Assembly: GCA_902789435.1 (NCBI GenBank)
Contig: CADAOA010000001.1
Location: 28,050 to 92,049, forward strand
DNA from: an uncultured Bacteroidia bacterium
GTDB taxonomy: Bacteria; Bacteroidota; Bacteroidia; Bacteroidales; UBA932
Direction of reading: 5' to 3'
Length of the DNA: 64,000 bases
The notes beneath the pieces were generated by a model. The model saw only the letters and a program-made list of their open reading frames with translations. It did no database searches and was not told the origin of the DNA. Below are positions 44,155-53,902 of this stretch, in pieces. How positions within the stretch are numbered: position 1 is the stretch's first letter; each line of letters starts with the position of its first letter. The translations under genes were made by a program, and so were the position numbers.

Positions 44155-45929
44155 TAGCTGAACTCGTAGTTGTAAGGCATTCTCACGTAGGTCTTTACGC
44201 CATTGTTTTCTTCAATGTCCTTGAGAATCTGCTCTGCCTGTGAAACGTTCTTCTTTCCGAAGATCTTCTTCAGGAGGGTTTCTTCTCCGCTGCCGGAGAA
44301 GCTTTCCATCATCATTTCCATCTGGGTCTTTACCCTTGGATACTCTACAACCTGGTAGTCTGAGGCATTCACAAGGTTAGCGGTATACTTGATTGCGTCT
44401 TCGATTCCGCCGATTTCGTCAACGATGCCAACCTGGACACCCTGGGTTCCGGTCCACACTCTTCCCTGGGCGATGGAATCCACCTGGGCGACAGTCATAT
44501 TCCTTCCGTCTGATACGATGTTCATGAACTTGGTGTAGATCTGCTCAATGAATGTCTGGGTGTAGGCTTGTTCCTCCTCGTCCATAGGGCGGCTCAGGTC
44601 ACCGGCCGTGGCATGCTTGTGGGTTCCAAGCTGTACTGCGTTGATTTTCAGATGTTCCTTGAGGCCCTTTGCATAGTTGAAAGCCAGGGAGAATACTCCG
44701 ATGGAACCGGTGAGAGTGGTCTTGTCCGAGAAGATATGCTTTACCTGGGCTGAAATCCAGTATCCGCCGCTGGCAGCATACTCGCCGAAGGAGCATACGA
44801 TAGGTTTTTCAGCAGCAAGCTTCTGGAGAGCTTCTCTCATCAGCTCGGCAGCCTGGGCGTCTCCGCCAGGAGAATTCACCCTGAATACAACTGCATCGAT
44901 TTTGTCATCCTTGCGGATCTTCTCCACCTCGCGCACGAACTTGGTGGCGGCAATTCCGCTTCCGTTCATCGCAATCTCGCCTTCGGCATAGAGAACAGCA
45001 ATCTTTTTATCTCCTTTCAGCTTGTTCCCCAGACTCTTGGCATAATTCGAAATGGTTATCACATTCAAGTCTTCTTCCTTTTCAACGCCTACAAGTCCGC
45101 AGATCTTCTGGCTATATTCGTCTGTGGTAAGAGTTTCGTCAACCAGGTTGAATTCCTTGGCAGACTTGGCGGTTCCTATCTTCAGGTTGTCAATAGCATC
45201 GTTGAGAACCTGAGGGTCCAGGTTGCGGCTTTTACAGATGGCTTCCGAGAAACACTCCCAGATTGAGTTGAGCATTTCCATATTCTGCTGGCGGTTCTCA
45301 GGGCTGATATCGTTTTTGATGTACTGCTCGGCGGCTGCCTTGAACTTGCCGTGGCGGATAAGCTGGAACTCCACTCCAAGCTTGTCCAGAGCGTCTTTGA
45401 AGAACATCATGCTTGCACCCAGTCCCTGGATTGGCATTAAGCCTTCGTTATGAATATAGACCTTGTCTGCCACGCTTGCAACGTAGTATCCGCCAAGCGA
45501 ATAGTTTATTCCGTACGCAACGATCGGCTTTCCGCAGTCGTGGAATTTCACGAGGGCATTCCTGAGCTCTTCCAAATTGCTCAGTCCGCTGTTTACCGTT
45601 CCTTTGTCGGTGATCAGAATCATAGAGACTCTGTTGTCCTCAGCTGCTTTCTCGATTGACCTTATTGCATCATAGATGCCGAGGGAAGCCTTTGGCATGC
45701 TCAAGAAAGGAATACCAAGGTCTGCGGACACTCCCTCCTGTGTTCTCTCTCCAATAGCCTCGGAGAGGTCGATTTTCAGGATAGAACCGTTCTTTACTGT
45801 AGGAATGGATTCAGAAGATGCTCCTGCACTCATCAGGGCGCCAATGAGCATAAAGAAAAGAATCAGGTTCAGAATCATGGCCACAAGACATCCAAGCAGT
45901 GCGGCCAGAAAGGTTTTCCAAAAATTCAT
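44151..45929 (-). CDS. sppA: signal peptide peptidase SppA, 67K type
   Basis: SppA degrades cleaved signal peptides at the inner membrane. The 592-residue protein has an N-terminal membrane anchor (7-35) and a tandem peptidase arrangement: the catalytic Lys lies in GKFKAAAEQYIKNDISPE in the first half and the nucleophile Ser in TTLTGSIGVFSLAF in the second. This is the E. coli-type long form. It is monocistronic; upstream, only a weak -7-like TACCTTTA is visible. Confidence 0.93.
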   Translation of the reverse strand: MNFWKTFLAALLGCLVAMILNLILFFMLIGALMSAGASSESIPTVKNGSILKIDLSEAIGERTQEGVSADLGIPFLSMPKASLGIYDAIRSIEKAAEDNRVSMILITDKGTVNSGLSNLEELRNALVKFHDCGKPIVAYGINYSLGGYYVASVADKVYIHNEGLMPIQGLGASMMFFKDALDKLGVEFQLIRHGKFKAAAEQYIKNDISPENRQQNMEMLNSIWECFSEAICKSRNLDPQVLNDAIDNLKIGTAKSAKEFNLVDETLTTDEYSQKICGLVGVEKEEDLNVITISNYAKSLGNKLKGDKKIAVLYAEGEIAMNGSGIAATKFVREVEKIRKDDKIDAVVFRVNSPGGDAQAAELMREALQKLAAEKPIVCSFGEYAASGGYWISAQVKHIFSDKTTLTGSIGVFSLAFNYAKGLKEHLKINAVQLGTHKHATAGDLSRPMDEEEQAYTQTFIEQIYTKFMNIVSDGRNMTVAQVDSIAQGRVWTGTQGVQVGIVDEIGGIEDAIKYTANLVNASDYQVVEYPRVKTQMEMMMESFSGSGEETLLKKIFGKKNVSQAEQILKDIEENNGVKTYVRMPYNYEFSY

Positions 45930-46004
45930 ATCGGTGAGTTTTTAATTATTTCCGCTAATAAGACGTAAAGGTAGGGGAATTAACTACAAAATCAAAGGAT
46001 TTGT

Positions 46005-46012
46005 TATATTTG
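46005..46012 (+). promoter_or_regulatory. -7 element TATATTTG for the GH9-deacetylase gene
   Basis: Exact TAnnTTTG match 30 bp before the ATG at 46043. The following nfnAB genes may be read from it too. Confidence 0.45.
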
Positions 46013-46042
46013 TATGATAGGAAAAAATCATCCAGGACGATT

Positions 46043-48667
46043 ATGAAAAGAGTATTTCTGCTTCTTGCATTTTTGGGCTTGTCAGTTGCTCTGACAGCTC
46101 AGAAACATATCAGAATCAACTATGTGGGATATCTCCCGAAATCGGTGAAAGTGGCTGTGTATTTTGAGGAAAAGAGTGCCGACACTCCGCTTACGGATGC
46201 GGAGAAGGCGGCGGTGAAAGTTGCGGCATCCGGTCAGACGGCGTGGAGCAGAAGGCCTAAGGAGGTTTCTATGTCAAATCCTAAGGCACAGCTTGGCGGG
46301 GGAGAAGAGTTCGTAATTTTCGATGCTGTGACGGACCTTCCTGTTTTCAGCGGAATAGCAACTCCCGCAGACCCTTCCAAGTGGGTGATGAAAGAGGCCT
46401 ACAGGCTGAATTTCTCAGCTTTCGAGAAACCTGGCGGATATTATATAAGATTCAAGGGAGCTTATTCTCCGGTCTTCAAGATAGGGGCGGACGTGTATGA
46501 TGGAGCGGCCGACATTCTGCTCTATTACATGAGGCAGCAACAGTGCGGCTACAACCCGTTCACGGACACTCTCTGCCATCAGTTGGACGGCTACATCGTG
46601 GACCATCCTGAGAGGAACGGAGAGAGGATAGATGTTCGCGGAGGCTGGCATGATGCGTCTGATTACCTTCAGTATCAGACTACCAGCGCAACGGCTACTT
46701 ACCACATGATGTTCGCCTGGAAGTGGATTGAGGACAAGAGCATTTTCGCGGACCGATATCAGGCAGACGGAAAACCGGGAGCCAACGGAGTGCCTGACAT
46801 TCTTGACCAGGCCCGCTGGGGATTGGACTGGATGGTGAGGATGAACCCGGAAGACAGGGTGATGTTCACCCAGATCGCCGATGACAGAGATCACATAGGA
46901 TTCAAGCCGCCACAGTTTGACACTGCTGACTACGGCTGGGGTCCCGGCAACGGACGTCCGGTGTATTTCCTTACCGGCAAGCCTCAGGGAATGGGCAAGT
47001 TCGGAAAGAACCGCACAACCGGAGTGTCTTCCGCAGCCGGAAAATTCGCTTCCACATTTGCTATGGGAAGCGATGTCTTCTCCGCGATAGACCCGCAGTT
47101 TGCAAAGAAGATTGCCGCCAAGGCGGTTCCGGCATACGAATATGCCAAGGAGTTCCCTGGCAACACCCAGACCGCCTGCTACATTTCCAGATACTTCTAC
47201 GAGGAAGACACCTGGGTGGATGACGTGGAACTGGCAGCAGCCACTCTCTATGCAACCACCAAGAATCCTGTATATCAGGAAGAGGCAGACTATTACGGAG
47301 AGCAGGAGCCTGTTTCTCCGTGGATGGAGCTCGGAAGGGGAAGGCATTACCAGTTCTATCCTTTCATAAACCTCGGCCACTTCCTTCAGGCAGAAAGCGG
47401 AGACGAGGCTCTGAGGCTGAAATACACCGAGTTTATGAAGGAAGGCCTGCAGGACCTCAGAGACAGGGCGGCGGACGAACCTTTCATGCACGGCGTCCCT
47501 TACCTGTGGTGCTCGAACAACCTTACCAGCGCCGCCGTCACCCAGGCGCAGCTTTACCGCAGACTCACCGGAGATAAGACCTATGAAGAGATGGAGGCGG
47601 CTTTGAGAGACTGGCTGTTCGGCTGCAACCCGTGGGGAGTGTCTATGATAATCGGCTATCCTAAAGGCGCTTACCTTCCGACTCGTCCACATTCTGCCTT
47701 CACTGAGGTACACAGGGAGATAACCGGAGGCCTGATTGACGGACCGGTTTACAACTTCATATTCGCTTCCAGGGCAGGCGGCGGACTCAGGGAACCGGAC
47801 GAGACTCCAAACCTGAACAGGGGAATAGCAGTTTATCATAATGATATCGGCGACTATGCCACCAACGAGCCTACCATGGACGGAACGGCCGGACTGACTT
47901 ATTACTTCGCGACACTTGAGCAGGAAGGAAACCGCCAGAAGAAGGAATACAGTCCGTCCACAGCAAAAGCTGTCAAGGACCAATATGGTGCCATCCGCCG
48001 AATAGATCCTACCAAGAAAGAAATCTATCTTATTTTCTCAGCAGACGATATGTTCAACGGCGGAGAGAAAATCCTCAAGCAACTGGCCAAGGAAAAGGTA
48101 AAGGCCTCGTTCTTCTTTACCGGAAACGCTCTTCGCAAGCCTGAGTTCCAGGAAATTATCCAGCAGATAGTAAGTGAGGGCCACTATGTCAGCGGCCATT
48201 CGGACAAGCATCTTCTGTACGCTCCTTGGGACGGAAACAGAGACTCTATGCTTATAAGCAAAGACAGCATACTTGCCGATATCCGACTCAACGCAAAGGA
48301 ACTTGAGAAGTTCGGCGTTATGCAGAGCCAGTCCAGGTATTTCCTTCCTCCTTACGAGCATTATAACACGGAGTCTGTGAATATACTCTCCAGAGCTGGT
48401 TACATCCCTATCAACTACACTCCTGGAACAGCTACTCCTGCAGACTATACCATTCCTTCAATGAGTTCATACGTAGAGGCACAGAAACTGATAGACCGTC
48501 TCTACGCATTTGAGGCCAAGAGCAATCTCAACGGCGCTATCATACTGATCCATCCGGGAATAGAGGAATCCCGCCCTGATTCAGAGAGGCTCTACAACCG
48601 CGTGAGGGAAATCGTGATGTACCTGAAGAAAAAAGGCTATACTTTCAAGACCTTCAAAGATCTCTAA
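46043..48667 (+). CDS. GH9 glycosidase fused to polysaccharide deacetylase
   Basis: An 874-residue exported protein (signal peptide 1-20, cut near TAQK). After an N-terminal Ig-like CelD_N domain (about 21-150) comes a GH9 (alpha/alpha)6 domain of about 450 residues with the catalytic-base motif GGWHDASDY (D204, D207) and the proton-donor motif TNEPTMDGTAGL (E609). From about 660 a NodB-type (CE4) deacetylase domain follows: D668-D669 in SADDMF (usually TFDDG), H719 and H723 in SGHSDKH, FLPPYEHYN and ILIHPG. GH9 members cleave beta-glucans, and CE4 enzymes remove N- or O-acetyl groups, so one protein may deacetylate and cut a beta-linked polymer. ATG 46043 is chosen for its signal peptide. 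It sits 1 bp before nfnA. Confidence 0.87.
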   Translation: MKRVFLLLAFLGLSVALTAQKHIRINYVGYLPKSVKVAVYFEEKSADTPLTDAEKAAVKVAASGQTAWSRRPKEVSMSNPKAQLGGGEEFVIFDAVTDLPVFSGIATPADPSKWVMKEAYRLNFSAFEKPGGYYIRFKGAYSPVFKIGADVYDGAADILLYYMRQQQCGYNPFTDTLCHQLDGYIVDHPERNGERIDVRGGWHDASDYLQYQTTSATATYHMMFAWKWIEDKSIFADRYQADGKPGANGVPDILDQARWGLDWMVRMNPEDRVMFTQIADDRDHIGFKPPQFDTADYGWGPGNGRPVYFLTGKPQGMGKFGKNRTTGVSSAAGKFASTFAMGSDVFSAIDPQFAKKIAAKAVPAYEYAKEFPGNTQTACYISRYFYEEDTWVDDVELAAATLYATTKNPVYQEEADYYGEQEPVSPWMELGRGRHYQFYPFINLGHFLQAESGDEALRLKYTEFMKEGLQDLRDRAADEPFMHGVPYLWCSNNLTSAAVTQAQLYRRLTGDKTYEEMEAALRDWLFGCNPWGVSMIIGYPKGAYLPTRPHSAFTEVHREITGGLIDGPVYNFIFASRAGGGLREPDETPNLNRGIAVYHNDIGDYATNEPTMDGTAGLTYYFATLEQEGNRQKKEYSPSTAKAVKDQYGAIRRIDPTKKEIYLIFSADDMFNGGEKILKQLAKEKVKASFFFTGNALRKPEFQEIIQQIVSEGHYVSGHSDKHLLYAPWDGNRDSMLISKDSILADIRLNAKELEKFGVMQSQSRYFLPPYEHYNTESVNILSRAGYIPINYTPGTATPADYTIPSMSSYVEAQKLIDRLYAFEAKSNLNGAIILIHPGIEESRPDSERLYNRVREIVMYLKKKGYTFKTFKDL

Positions 48668-48668
48668 T

Positions 48669-49514
48669 ATGTACAAGATAGTTGACAAGCAGCAGCTGAC
48701 ACCTCTGATCTACTCGCTTTGGGTGGAAGCTCCAAGGATTGCCAAAAGTGCAAAGCCGGGGCAGTTCCTCATCGTCCGTCCGTCTGACAACGGAGAGAGA
48801 GTCCCGCTTACAATATGCGATTACGACGCTGGGAAGGGAACAGTGCGGATAGTCGTGCAGATAGCTGGAGTTTCCTCCAGCAAGATCTGCAAGATGAACG
48901 TTGGAGATTTCCTCTGCGATGTAGCCGGCCCGCTCGGCAAACCGTCTGAGTTCATGGATATTCCGTACGAGGAGCTGAAGAACAGACGCTACCTGTTTGT
49001 GGCAGGCGGAGTAGGGGCCGCACCCGTTTATCCTCAGGCGATGTATCTGCACAAGGCAGGAGCCCACGTTGATGTGATCATCGGAGCTAGGAACAAGGAC
49101 CTTATCATAATGGAAGACGAGATGAAACAGGCCTGCTCAAACCTTTACATCTGCACCGACGACGGTTCAAAGGGCGAGAAGGGAGTCGTGACCTTGCTTA
49201 TGGAAAGGCTGGGAAACAATTACGATATGTGCGTGGCTATCGGCCCGATGATAATGATGAAGTTTGCAACCCTCACGGCAAAAAAGATCAACCTTCCGAT
49301 TACGGTGAGTCTCAATACATTGATGGTGGACGGAACCGGTATGTGCGGAGCTTGCAGGGTGAGTGTTGCAGGGAAGACGATGTTCGCCTGCGTGGACGGG
49401 CCGGAATTCAACGGCTACGATGTGGACTTTGACGAGGCTATGCGTCGCCAGACTCTTTACCGCAAGCAGGAGCAGGAGGCCAACGCCGCCGCAGGACTGG
49501 AGTTTAAAAGATAG
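48669..49514 (+). CDS. nfnA: NADH-dependent ferredoxin:NADP+ oxidoreductase, NfnA-type subunit
   Basis: A 281-residue FAD/NAD-binding reductase of the dihydroorotate dehydrogenase electron-transfer type. An FAD domain at 1-100 (PLTICDYDAGKGTVRIVVQ) precedes the NAD domain (FVAGGVGAAPVYPQA near 113) and a C-terminal [2Fe-2S] site in DGTGMCGACRVSV ... FACVDGPEF. Directly followed by an NfnB-type gene (3 bp), so the two make the electron-bifurcating NfnAB complex that couples NADH and ferredoxin to NADP+. The GH9 gene ends one base before it. Confidence 0.88.
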   Translation: MYKIVDKQQLTPLIYSLWVEAPRIAKSAKPGQFLIVRPSDNGERVPLTICDYDAGKGTVRIVVQIAGVSSSKICKMNVGDFLCDVAGPLGKPSEFMDIPYEELKNRRYLFVAGGVGAAPVYPQAMYLHKAGAHVDVIIGARNKDLIIMEDEMKQACSNLYICTDDGSKGEKGVVTLLMERLGNNYDMCVAIGPMIMMKFATLTAKKINLPITVSLNTLMVDGTGMCGACRVSVAGKTMFACVDGPEFNGYDVDFDEAMRRQTLYRKQEQEANAAAGLEFKR

Positions 49515-49517
49515 GTT

Positions 49518-50900
49518 ATGGCAAACAAGATAGACAGGGTTCCGGTAAGGGAACAAGATCCGAAGGTCCGGGCAACGAACTTTGAAGAAGTATGCTACGG
49601 GTACAATGCACAGGAAGCTCAGTTGGAGGCCTCCAGATGCCTGGGCTGCAAGAAGCCTCGCTGCGTTGACGCCTGTCCTGTAGGCATAAAGATTCCGGCA
49701 TTCATACACCAGGTTCTGGAAGGAGATTTCAGGGCCGCTTTCAGCACAATCTCTGAAGACAGTTCTCTTCCTGCGATCTGCGGAAGGGTTTGCCCTCAGG
49801 AAACCCAGTGCGAGGGCAGCTGCATACTCGGTGTCAAAGGACAGCCGGTATCAATCGGAAAACTCGAGAGATTTGTCGCCGATTATGCTAGGGAGCAAGG
49901 GGAAAAGGCTGAAGATTGCCATAAACAGAGTTCCGGAGCAAAGGTTGCCATTGTAGGCAGCGGACCGGCCGGACTGGCCTGTGCATCAGACCTTGCCAAA
50001 CTTGGATATGATGTGACGATATTCGAGAGCCTGCACAAGGCTGGCGGAGTTCTCACATACGGAATCCCGGAGTTCAGGCTTCCAAAGAAAGCCGTTGTCG
50101 AGAAGGAAATCCAGAATCTTCTGGATATGGGCATCAAGATAGAGACAGATGTTTTTGTGGGACGAACTGTGACCATAGATGACCTTATGGACAAGGAAGG
50201 CTTCAAGGCGGTGTTCGTGGGAACAGGCGCTGGACTTCCTCTTTTCCTCGGCATTCCGGGAGAGAACCTGAACGGGGTTTTCTCGGCTAACGAATATCTT
50301 ACCAGAAACAATCTGATGCAGGCTTTCAGCAAGGATAGCGACACTCCTATTTTCCAGGCGAAGAAAGTCTGTGTTGTAGGTGGCGGAAACGTGGCGATGG
50401 ATGCCGCAAGAACCGCACTCAGGCTTGGAAGTGAAGTGACAATAGTATATCGCAGAAGCGAAAAGGAACTTCCCGCACGTGCAGAAGAGGTTCATCACGC
50501 AAAAGAGGAAGGCATCAACTTCCAGCTTCTTACAAATCCTGTGGAAGTCCTCGGCGATGAAAACGGATGGGTTAGGGGAATACGCTGCATCCGCATGGAG
50601 CTCGGCGAACCGGACGAGAGCGGACGCAGAAGCCCTGTTCCGGTGGAAGGTTCTGAGTTTGACATAGAGGCTGATGCTTTGATAGTCGCCTTGGGCACCA
50701 AGATCAACCGCCTGATTGCCGATACTACTCCTGGCCTTGAGACCGACCGCAAGGGCAGGCTTGTGACCACGGAAACCGCAACCAGCCGAAAGGGCGTCTT
50801 CGCAGGCGGAGATGTCGTTACAGGAGCGGCAACCGTAATACTCGCGATGGGAGAGGGCCGCAAGGCCGCCAAAGCCATCCACGAATATCTGAAAGGCTAA
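49518..50900 (+). CDS. nfnB: NADP-linked NfnB-type subunit (GltD-like)
   Basis: A 460-residue glutamate-synthase small-subunit-like flavoprotein. N-terminal cysteines for two [4Fe-4S] clusters are in [14 protein letters not shown] near 40 and [16 protein letters not shown] near 90; FAD-binding [21 protein letters not shown] near 150 and NADP-binding [19 protein letters not shown] near 290 follow, and the C-terminal [20 protein letters not shown] motif is typical. No glutamate synthase large subunit is nearby, so the Nfn role is favoured over GOGAT. Confidence 0.88.
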   Translation: MANKIDRVPVREQDPKVRATNFEEVCYGYNAQEAQLEASRCLGCKKPRCVDACPVGIKIPAFIHQVLEGDFRAAFSTISEDSSLPAICGRVCPQETQCEGSCILGVKGQPVSIGKLERFVADYAREQGEKAEDCHKQSSGAKVAIVGSGPAGLACASDLAKLGYDVTIFESLHKAGGVLTYGIPEFRLPKKAVVEKEIQNLLDMGIKIETDVFVGRTVTIDDLMDKEGFKAVFVGTGAGLPLFLGIPGENLNGVFSANEYLTRNNLMQAFSKDSDTPIFQAKKVCVVGGGNVAMDAARTALRLGSEVTIVYRRSEKELPARAEEVHHAKEEGINFQLLTNPVEVLGDENGWVRGIRCIRMELGEPDESGRRSPVPVEGSEFDIEADALIVALGTKINRLIADTTPGLETDRKGRLVTTETATSRKGVFAGGDVVTGAATVILAMGEGRKAAKAIHEYLKG

Positions 50901-50907
50901 AAACTTA

Positions 50908-50915
50908 TATCTTTG
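50908..50915 (+). promoter_or_regulatory. -7 element TATCTTTG for hisS
   Basis: Exact TAnnTTTG match in the 37-bp gap after nfnB, 22 bp before the hisS ATG. Gives hisS its own start. Confidence 0.45.
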
Positions 50916-50937
50916 CAACCATAAATTTTATCAAGAA

Positions 50938-52305
50938 ATGGCACAAGTGCAGAAACCTAGCATTCCAAAGGGAACAAGAGACTTTTCTCCGGAGCAGATG
51001 GCCGGGAGGAATTACATATTCGACACAATCAAGAGCGTATTCAAGCAGTTTGGCTACAAACCGATAGAGACTCCTTCCATGGAAAATCTCTCCACGCTCC
51101 TGGGCAAGTACGGAGAAGAGGGCGACAAGCTCCTTTTCAAAGTGCTCAACAGCGGTGAGGCTTTTTCCGGGATTTCTGCCGATGACCTTCAGAAAGGAAG
51201 CAATGCCCTTAGTCTCAAGGTATGCGAGAAGGGCCTCAGATATGACCTTACAGTTCCGTTTGCAAGATATGTGGTCCAGCACCGCAACGAAATCACCTTC
51301 CCGTTCAAGCGCTACCAGATCCAGCCGGTATGGAGGGCTGACCGTCCCCAGAAAGGCCGTTACAGAGAGTTCTACCAGTGCGATGTGGACGTCATAGGCA
51401 GCAAGAGCCTTCTCAACGAGCTGGAACTCGTGCAGATTGTGGACAAGGTTTTCGGGAAATTCGGAATCAACGTCTGCATCAAGATAAACAACCGCAAGAT
51501 CCTGGCCGGATTGGCAGAAGTTATGGGTTTCCCGGAGAAACTGGTGGAGATTACCATCGCGATGGACAAGATAGACAAGATCGGCCTCGATGCCGTAAAG
51601 GAGGAAATGCTTTCCGAGGGTGTCGACGAAAAAGGCTTCTCCATTCTGGAACCTGTGCTTTCTTTCATCGGCACCACCCGGGAAAAGATCGCTCTCATCA
51701 GCGATGTTGTAAGCTCAAGCGAAACCGGACGCAAGGGAGTGGAGGAACTTCAGACTCTGTTCAACTACATCGCTGAGGCAAATATTTCCCAGAAGGTGGA
51801 AATCGATCTTTCCCTTGCAAGGGGCCTGAATTATTACACCGGGGCTATCTTTGAGGTAAAGGCCCTGGATTTTGCAATAGGCAGCATCTGCGGCGGCGGA
51901 AGGTATGACAACCTCACCGGCATATTCGGCCTTCCGGATGTTTCAGGAGTGGGAATATCATTTGGAGCGGACCGTATCTACGATGTGCTTACAGGGCTTG
52001 ACAAGTTCCCGCAGGAGGCAATCGGAGGAACAAGAGTGCTGCTGTCCAACATGGACGAGGCATCTGTCGCATATCTCCTTCCACTAGCCGGAAAACTCAG
52101 GGAAAACAATATAAACTGCGAGGTATATCCAGACTCAAGCAAGCTCAAGAAGCAGTTTGAATATGCAGAGAAAAACAATATTCCGTTCTTTATAATTGCC
52201 GGAGAATCAGAGGCTCAAGCTGGAACCGTCAATATCAAGAATCTGGAGACTGGAGAACAGTCCACTGTTTCCATCGCCGAGGCAGTTGCTTTTCTGGACA
52301 GATGA
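50938..52305 (+). CDS. hisS: histidyl-tRNA synthetase
   Basis: Class II synthetase of 455 residues. Motif 1 begins at [14 protein letters not shown]; motif 2 is [29 protein letters not shown] near 122, the His-binding [14 protein letters not shown] is near 295 and motif 3 is [15 protein letters not shown]-like near 340. The C-terminal anticodon domain ([24 protein letters not shown]) completes it. It lies upstream of the initiator tRNA. Confidence 0.95.
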   Translation: MAQVQKPSIPKGTRDFSPEQMAGRNYIFDTIKSVFKQFGYKPIETPSMENLSTLLGKYGEEGDKLLFKVLNSGEAFSGISADDLQKGSNALSLKVCEKGLRYDLTVPFARYVVQHRNEITFPFKRYQIQPVWRADRPQKGRYREFYQCDVDVIGSKSLLNELELVQIVDKVFGKFGINVCIKINNRKILAGLAEVMGFPEKLVEITIAMDKIDKIGLDAVKEEMLSEGVDEKGFSILEPVLSFIGTTREKIALISDVVSSSETGRKGVEELQTLFNYIAEANISQKVEIDLSLARGLNYYTGAIFEVKALDFAIGSICGGGRYDNLTGIFGLPDVSGVGISFGADRIYDVLTGLDKFPQEAIGGTRVLLSNMDEASVAYLLPLAGKLRENNINCEVYPDSSKLKKQFEYAEKNNIPFFIIAGESEAQAGTVNIKNLETGEQSTVSIAEAVAFLDR

Positions 52306-52312
52306 AGAAAAA

Positions 52313-52343
52313 TTTGGTAATTAAGATTATTTAATTACCTTTG
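52313..52343 (+). promoter_or_regulatory. promoter of the initiator tRNA gene
   Basis: TTTG (52313-52316), 19 bp, TACCTTTG (52336-52343): a full two-box match, 11 bp before the tRNA. Confidence 0.75.
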
Positions 52344-52354
52344 CAGCCCAATAC

Positions 52355-52428
<74 letters not shown>

Positions 52429-52430
52429 CT

Positions 52431-52474
52431 AAGAAATGCCAGGCAATAGAGCCTGGCATTTCTTTTGCCCTTTT
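52431..52474 (+). terminator. terminator after the initiator tRNA
   Basis: A perfect 14-bp stem, AAGAAATGCCAGGC (52431-52444) with GCCTGGCATTTCTT (52451-52464), 6-nt loop, followed by a T-rich run including TTTTTT. Confidence 0.9.
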
Positions 52475-52624
52475 TTAATGGTTCATTCCCGTTCATATAC
52501 GAGAATTATAACAAAAATGTTGCATTTTTTAAAATAGTGTGTAAATTTGTGCCCGATTTGCGTACGTGCGCCATTAGGCACATTTGTGAAAAAGAGAGAA
52601 TATTTACTAAGTAATTAATATATT
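52475..52624. other. intergenic leader region of the fimbrial operon
   Basis: No gene. It holds the operon promoter (52520-52549) and a leader of about 70 nt in which TGTGCC near 52549 and GGCACA near 52578 could pair as a 6-bp stem with a wide loop. The last 40 bp are AT-rich. No inverted repeats suggesting an invertible promoter were seen. Confidence 0.5.
52520..52549 (+). promoter_or_regulatory. promoter of the fimbrial operon
   Basis: TTG (52520-52522), 19 bp, TAAATTTG (52542-52549), with AT-rich flanks. Confidence 0.65.
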
Positions 52625-53902
52625 TTGAAAAAGCTGGTATTAATTCTACTGCTGTCCGTTTGCGGATTGTCAATGGCCTTCGCCCAGGAAAGGGAAACAG
52701 GTCATTTCGGCAGGCAGATATACTTCAAGAAGATGTATACTCTGCTGGATACTGCCTATAAAGACAACGCAAAGAATATGGCCTTCATTATGAATGAGAT
52801 AGGCCGTATCGTAAAGGACCCACAGATGGGCATCTCAAAGATCTCCATCGTATCTTCCGCATCTCCTGACGGATACCACCTCCGTAATTTGAAGTATTCA
52901 AAGGAAAGGGCGGAGAGTATCATAAACCTGATTTCCGGAAAATATCCTGAGACGAAGAGTGTCTTTGAGGTAGTGTCCAAAGGTATTGACTGGGAGGGAG
53001 CCATACAGGTTGTAGAGGCTTCTGACGTCAAATATAAGGACGAAGTACTGAAAATACTCAGAGAGACTCCGGTCGAGGCAAAGAAGAATGGGGTCACAGT
53101 TTATCCTCGTCACGATCAGTTGTATCGCCTCAGAGGCGGAGTGCCTTACAAATGGTTGACCGAGAACTCTTTCAAGGAGTTGAGAAAGACCGTCGTCGAG
53201 GTTTGGTTCTGGAGGGAGATACCTGTACCGGCTCCTGCTCCGACACCTACACCAGAGCCGGAACCGGAACCTACACCAGAACCGGAACCTATCTTTGAGC
53301 AACCGGCTCCTGAGGTTCGTCTGCCTCAGCCTTGCTTCGCAGTAAAGACAAACTTCCTGTATGACTTTACCGCAACTCCTAACTTCGGTATCGAGATACC
53401 TATTAAAAATAAGTGGAGTATCGGAGCAAACTACACCTTCCCTTGGTGGGTTTGGAGTCATAATGCAAGAGCTTACCAGGCTCTGTACTGGGAAGTATAT
53501 GCTAGACGCTGGCTGGGCAACCGCGAGAAGAAAGACGTTCTTTCCGGATGGTTCATCGGATTTAACGGCGGTGGCGGATATTACGATATCGAGCCACACC
53601 GCTCTCTTCCACACAGAGGATATCAGGGTTGGGGTCTGACCGCAAGTCTCGAAGCCGGTTATGCCGTTTATCTGAGCGACAGATGGAGCATGGAATTCTC
53701 CGTAGCTGCCGGATATGGCCATACAGACTATGCTAAGTACAAGGGTGTGCTTGATGACGAGCATCTTGTATGGCAGCATGATGACCACCGCGAGTATGTA
53801 GGACCAACTAAAGTAAACGCATCTCTTGTATACCTTATATATCATAAGGGCGACAAGGCCAAGAGAAAGCAACTTAGAGAACAAAGGAGGCACGAAAAAT
53901 GA
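52625..53902 (+). CDS. DUF3575 outer-membrane protein of fimbrial operon
   Basis: A 425-residue exported protein (signal peptide 1-20, AFAQ). Residues 30-190 form an OmpA-like region (KISIVSSASPDGYHLRNLKYSKERA at 72-96). A Pro/Glu-rich linker (PAPAPTPTPEPEPEP) spans 199-231. The C-terminal half, from about 238, is the DUF3575 (PF12099) barrel-like domain with FAVKTNFLYDFTATPNFGIEIP. DUF3575 genes head fimbrial operons in Bacteroides. The start is TTG at 52625, as no ATG gives a signal peptide. It overlaps the next gene by 4 bp. Its role may be outer-membrane anchoring or export of the fimbria. Confidence 0.83.
   Translation: MKKLVLILLLSVCGLSMAFAQERETGHFGRQIYFKKMYTLLDTAYKDNAKNMAFIMNEIGRIVKDPQMGISKISIVSSASPDGYHLRNLKYSKERAESIINLISGKYPETKSVFEVVSKGIDWEGAIQVVEASDVKYKDEVLKILRETPVEAKKNGVTVYPRHDQLYRLRGGVPYKWLTENSFKELRKTVVEVWFWREIPVPAPAPTPTPEPEPEPTPEPEPIFEQPAPEVRLPQPCFAVKTNFLYDFTATPNFGIEIPIKNKWSIGANYTFPWWVWSHNARAYQALYWEVYARRWLGNREKKDVLSGWFIGFNGGGGYYDIEPHRSLPHRGYQGWGLTASLEAGYAVYLSDRWSMEFSVAAGYGHTDYAKYKGVLDDEHLVWQHDDHREYVGPTKVNASLVYLIYHKGDKAKRKQLREQRRHEK

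Noticed and set aside
46415-47983. A 522-codon open frame on the minus strand opposite the GH9 gene.
   Set aside because: Frame shadow of a high-GC-third-position gene; the plus strand has catalytic GH9 motifs.
52465-52624. An invertible (phase-variable) promoter before the fimbrial operon.
   Set aside because: No long inverted repeats flank the promoter and no recombinase gene lies nearby.
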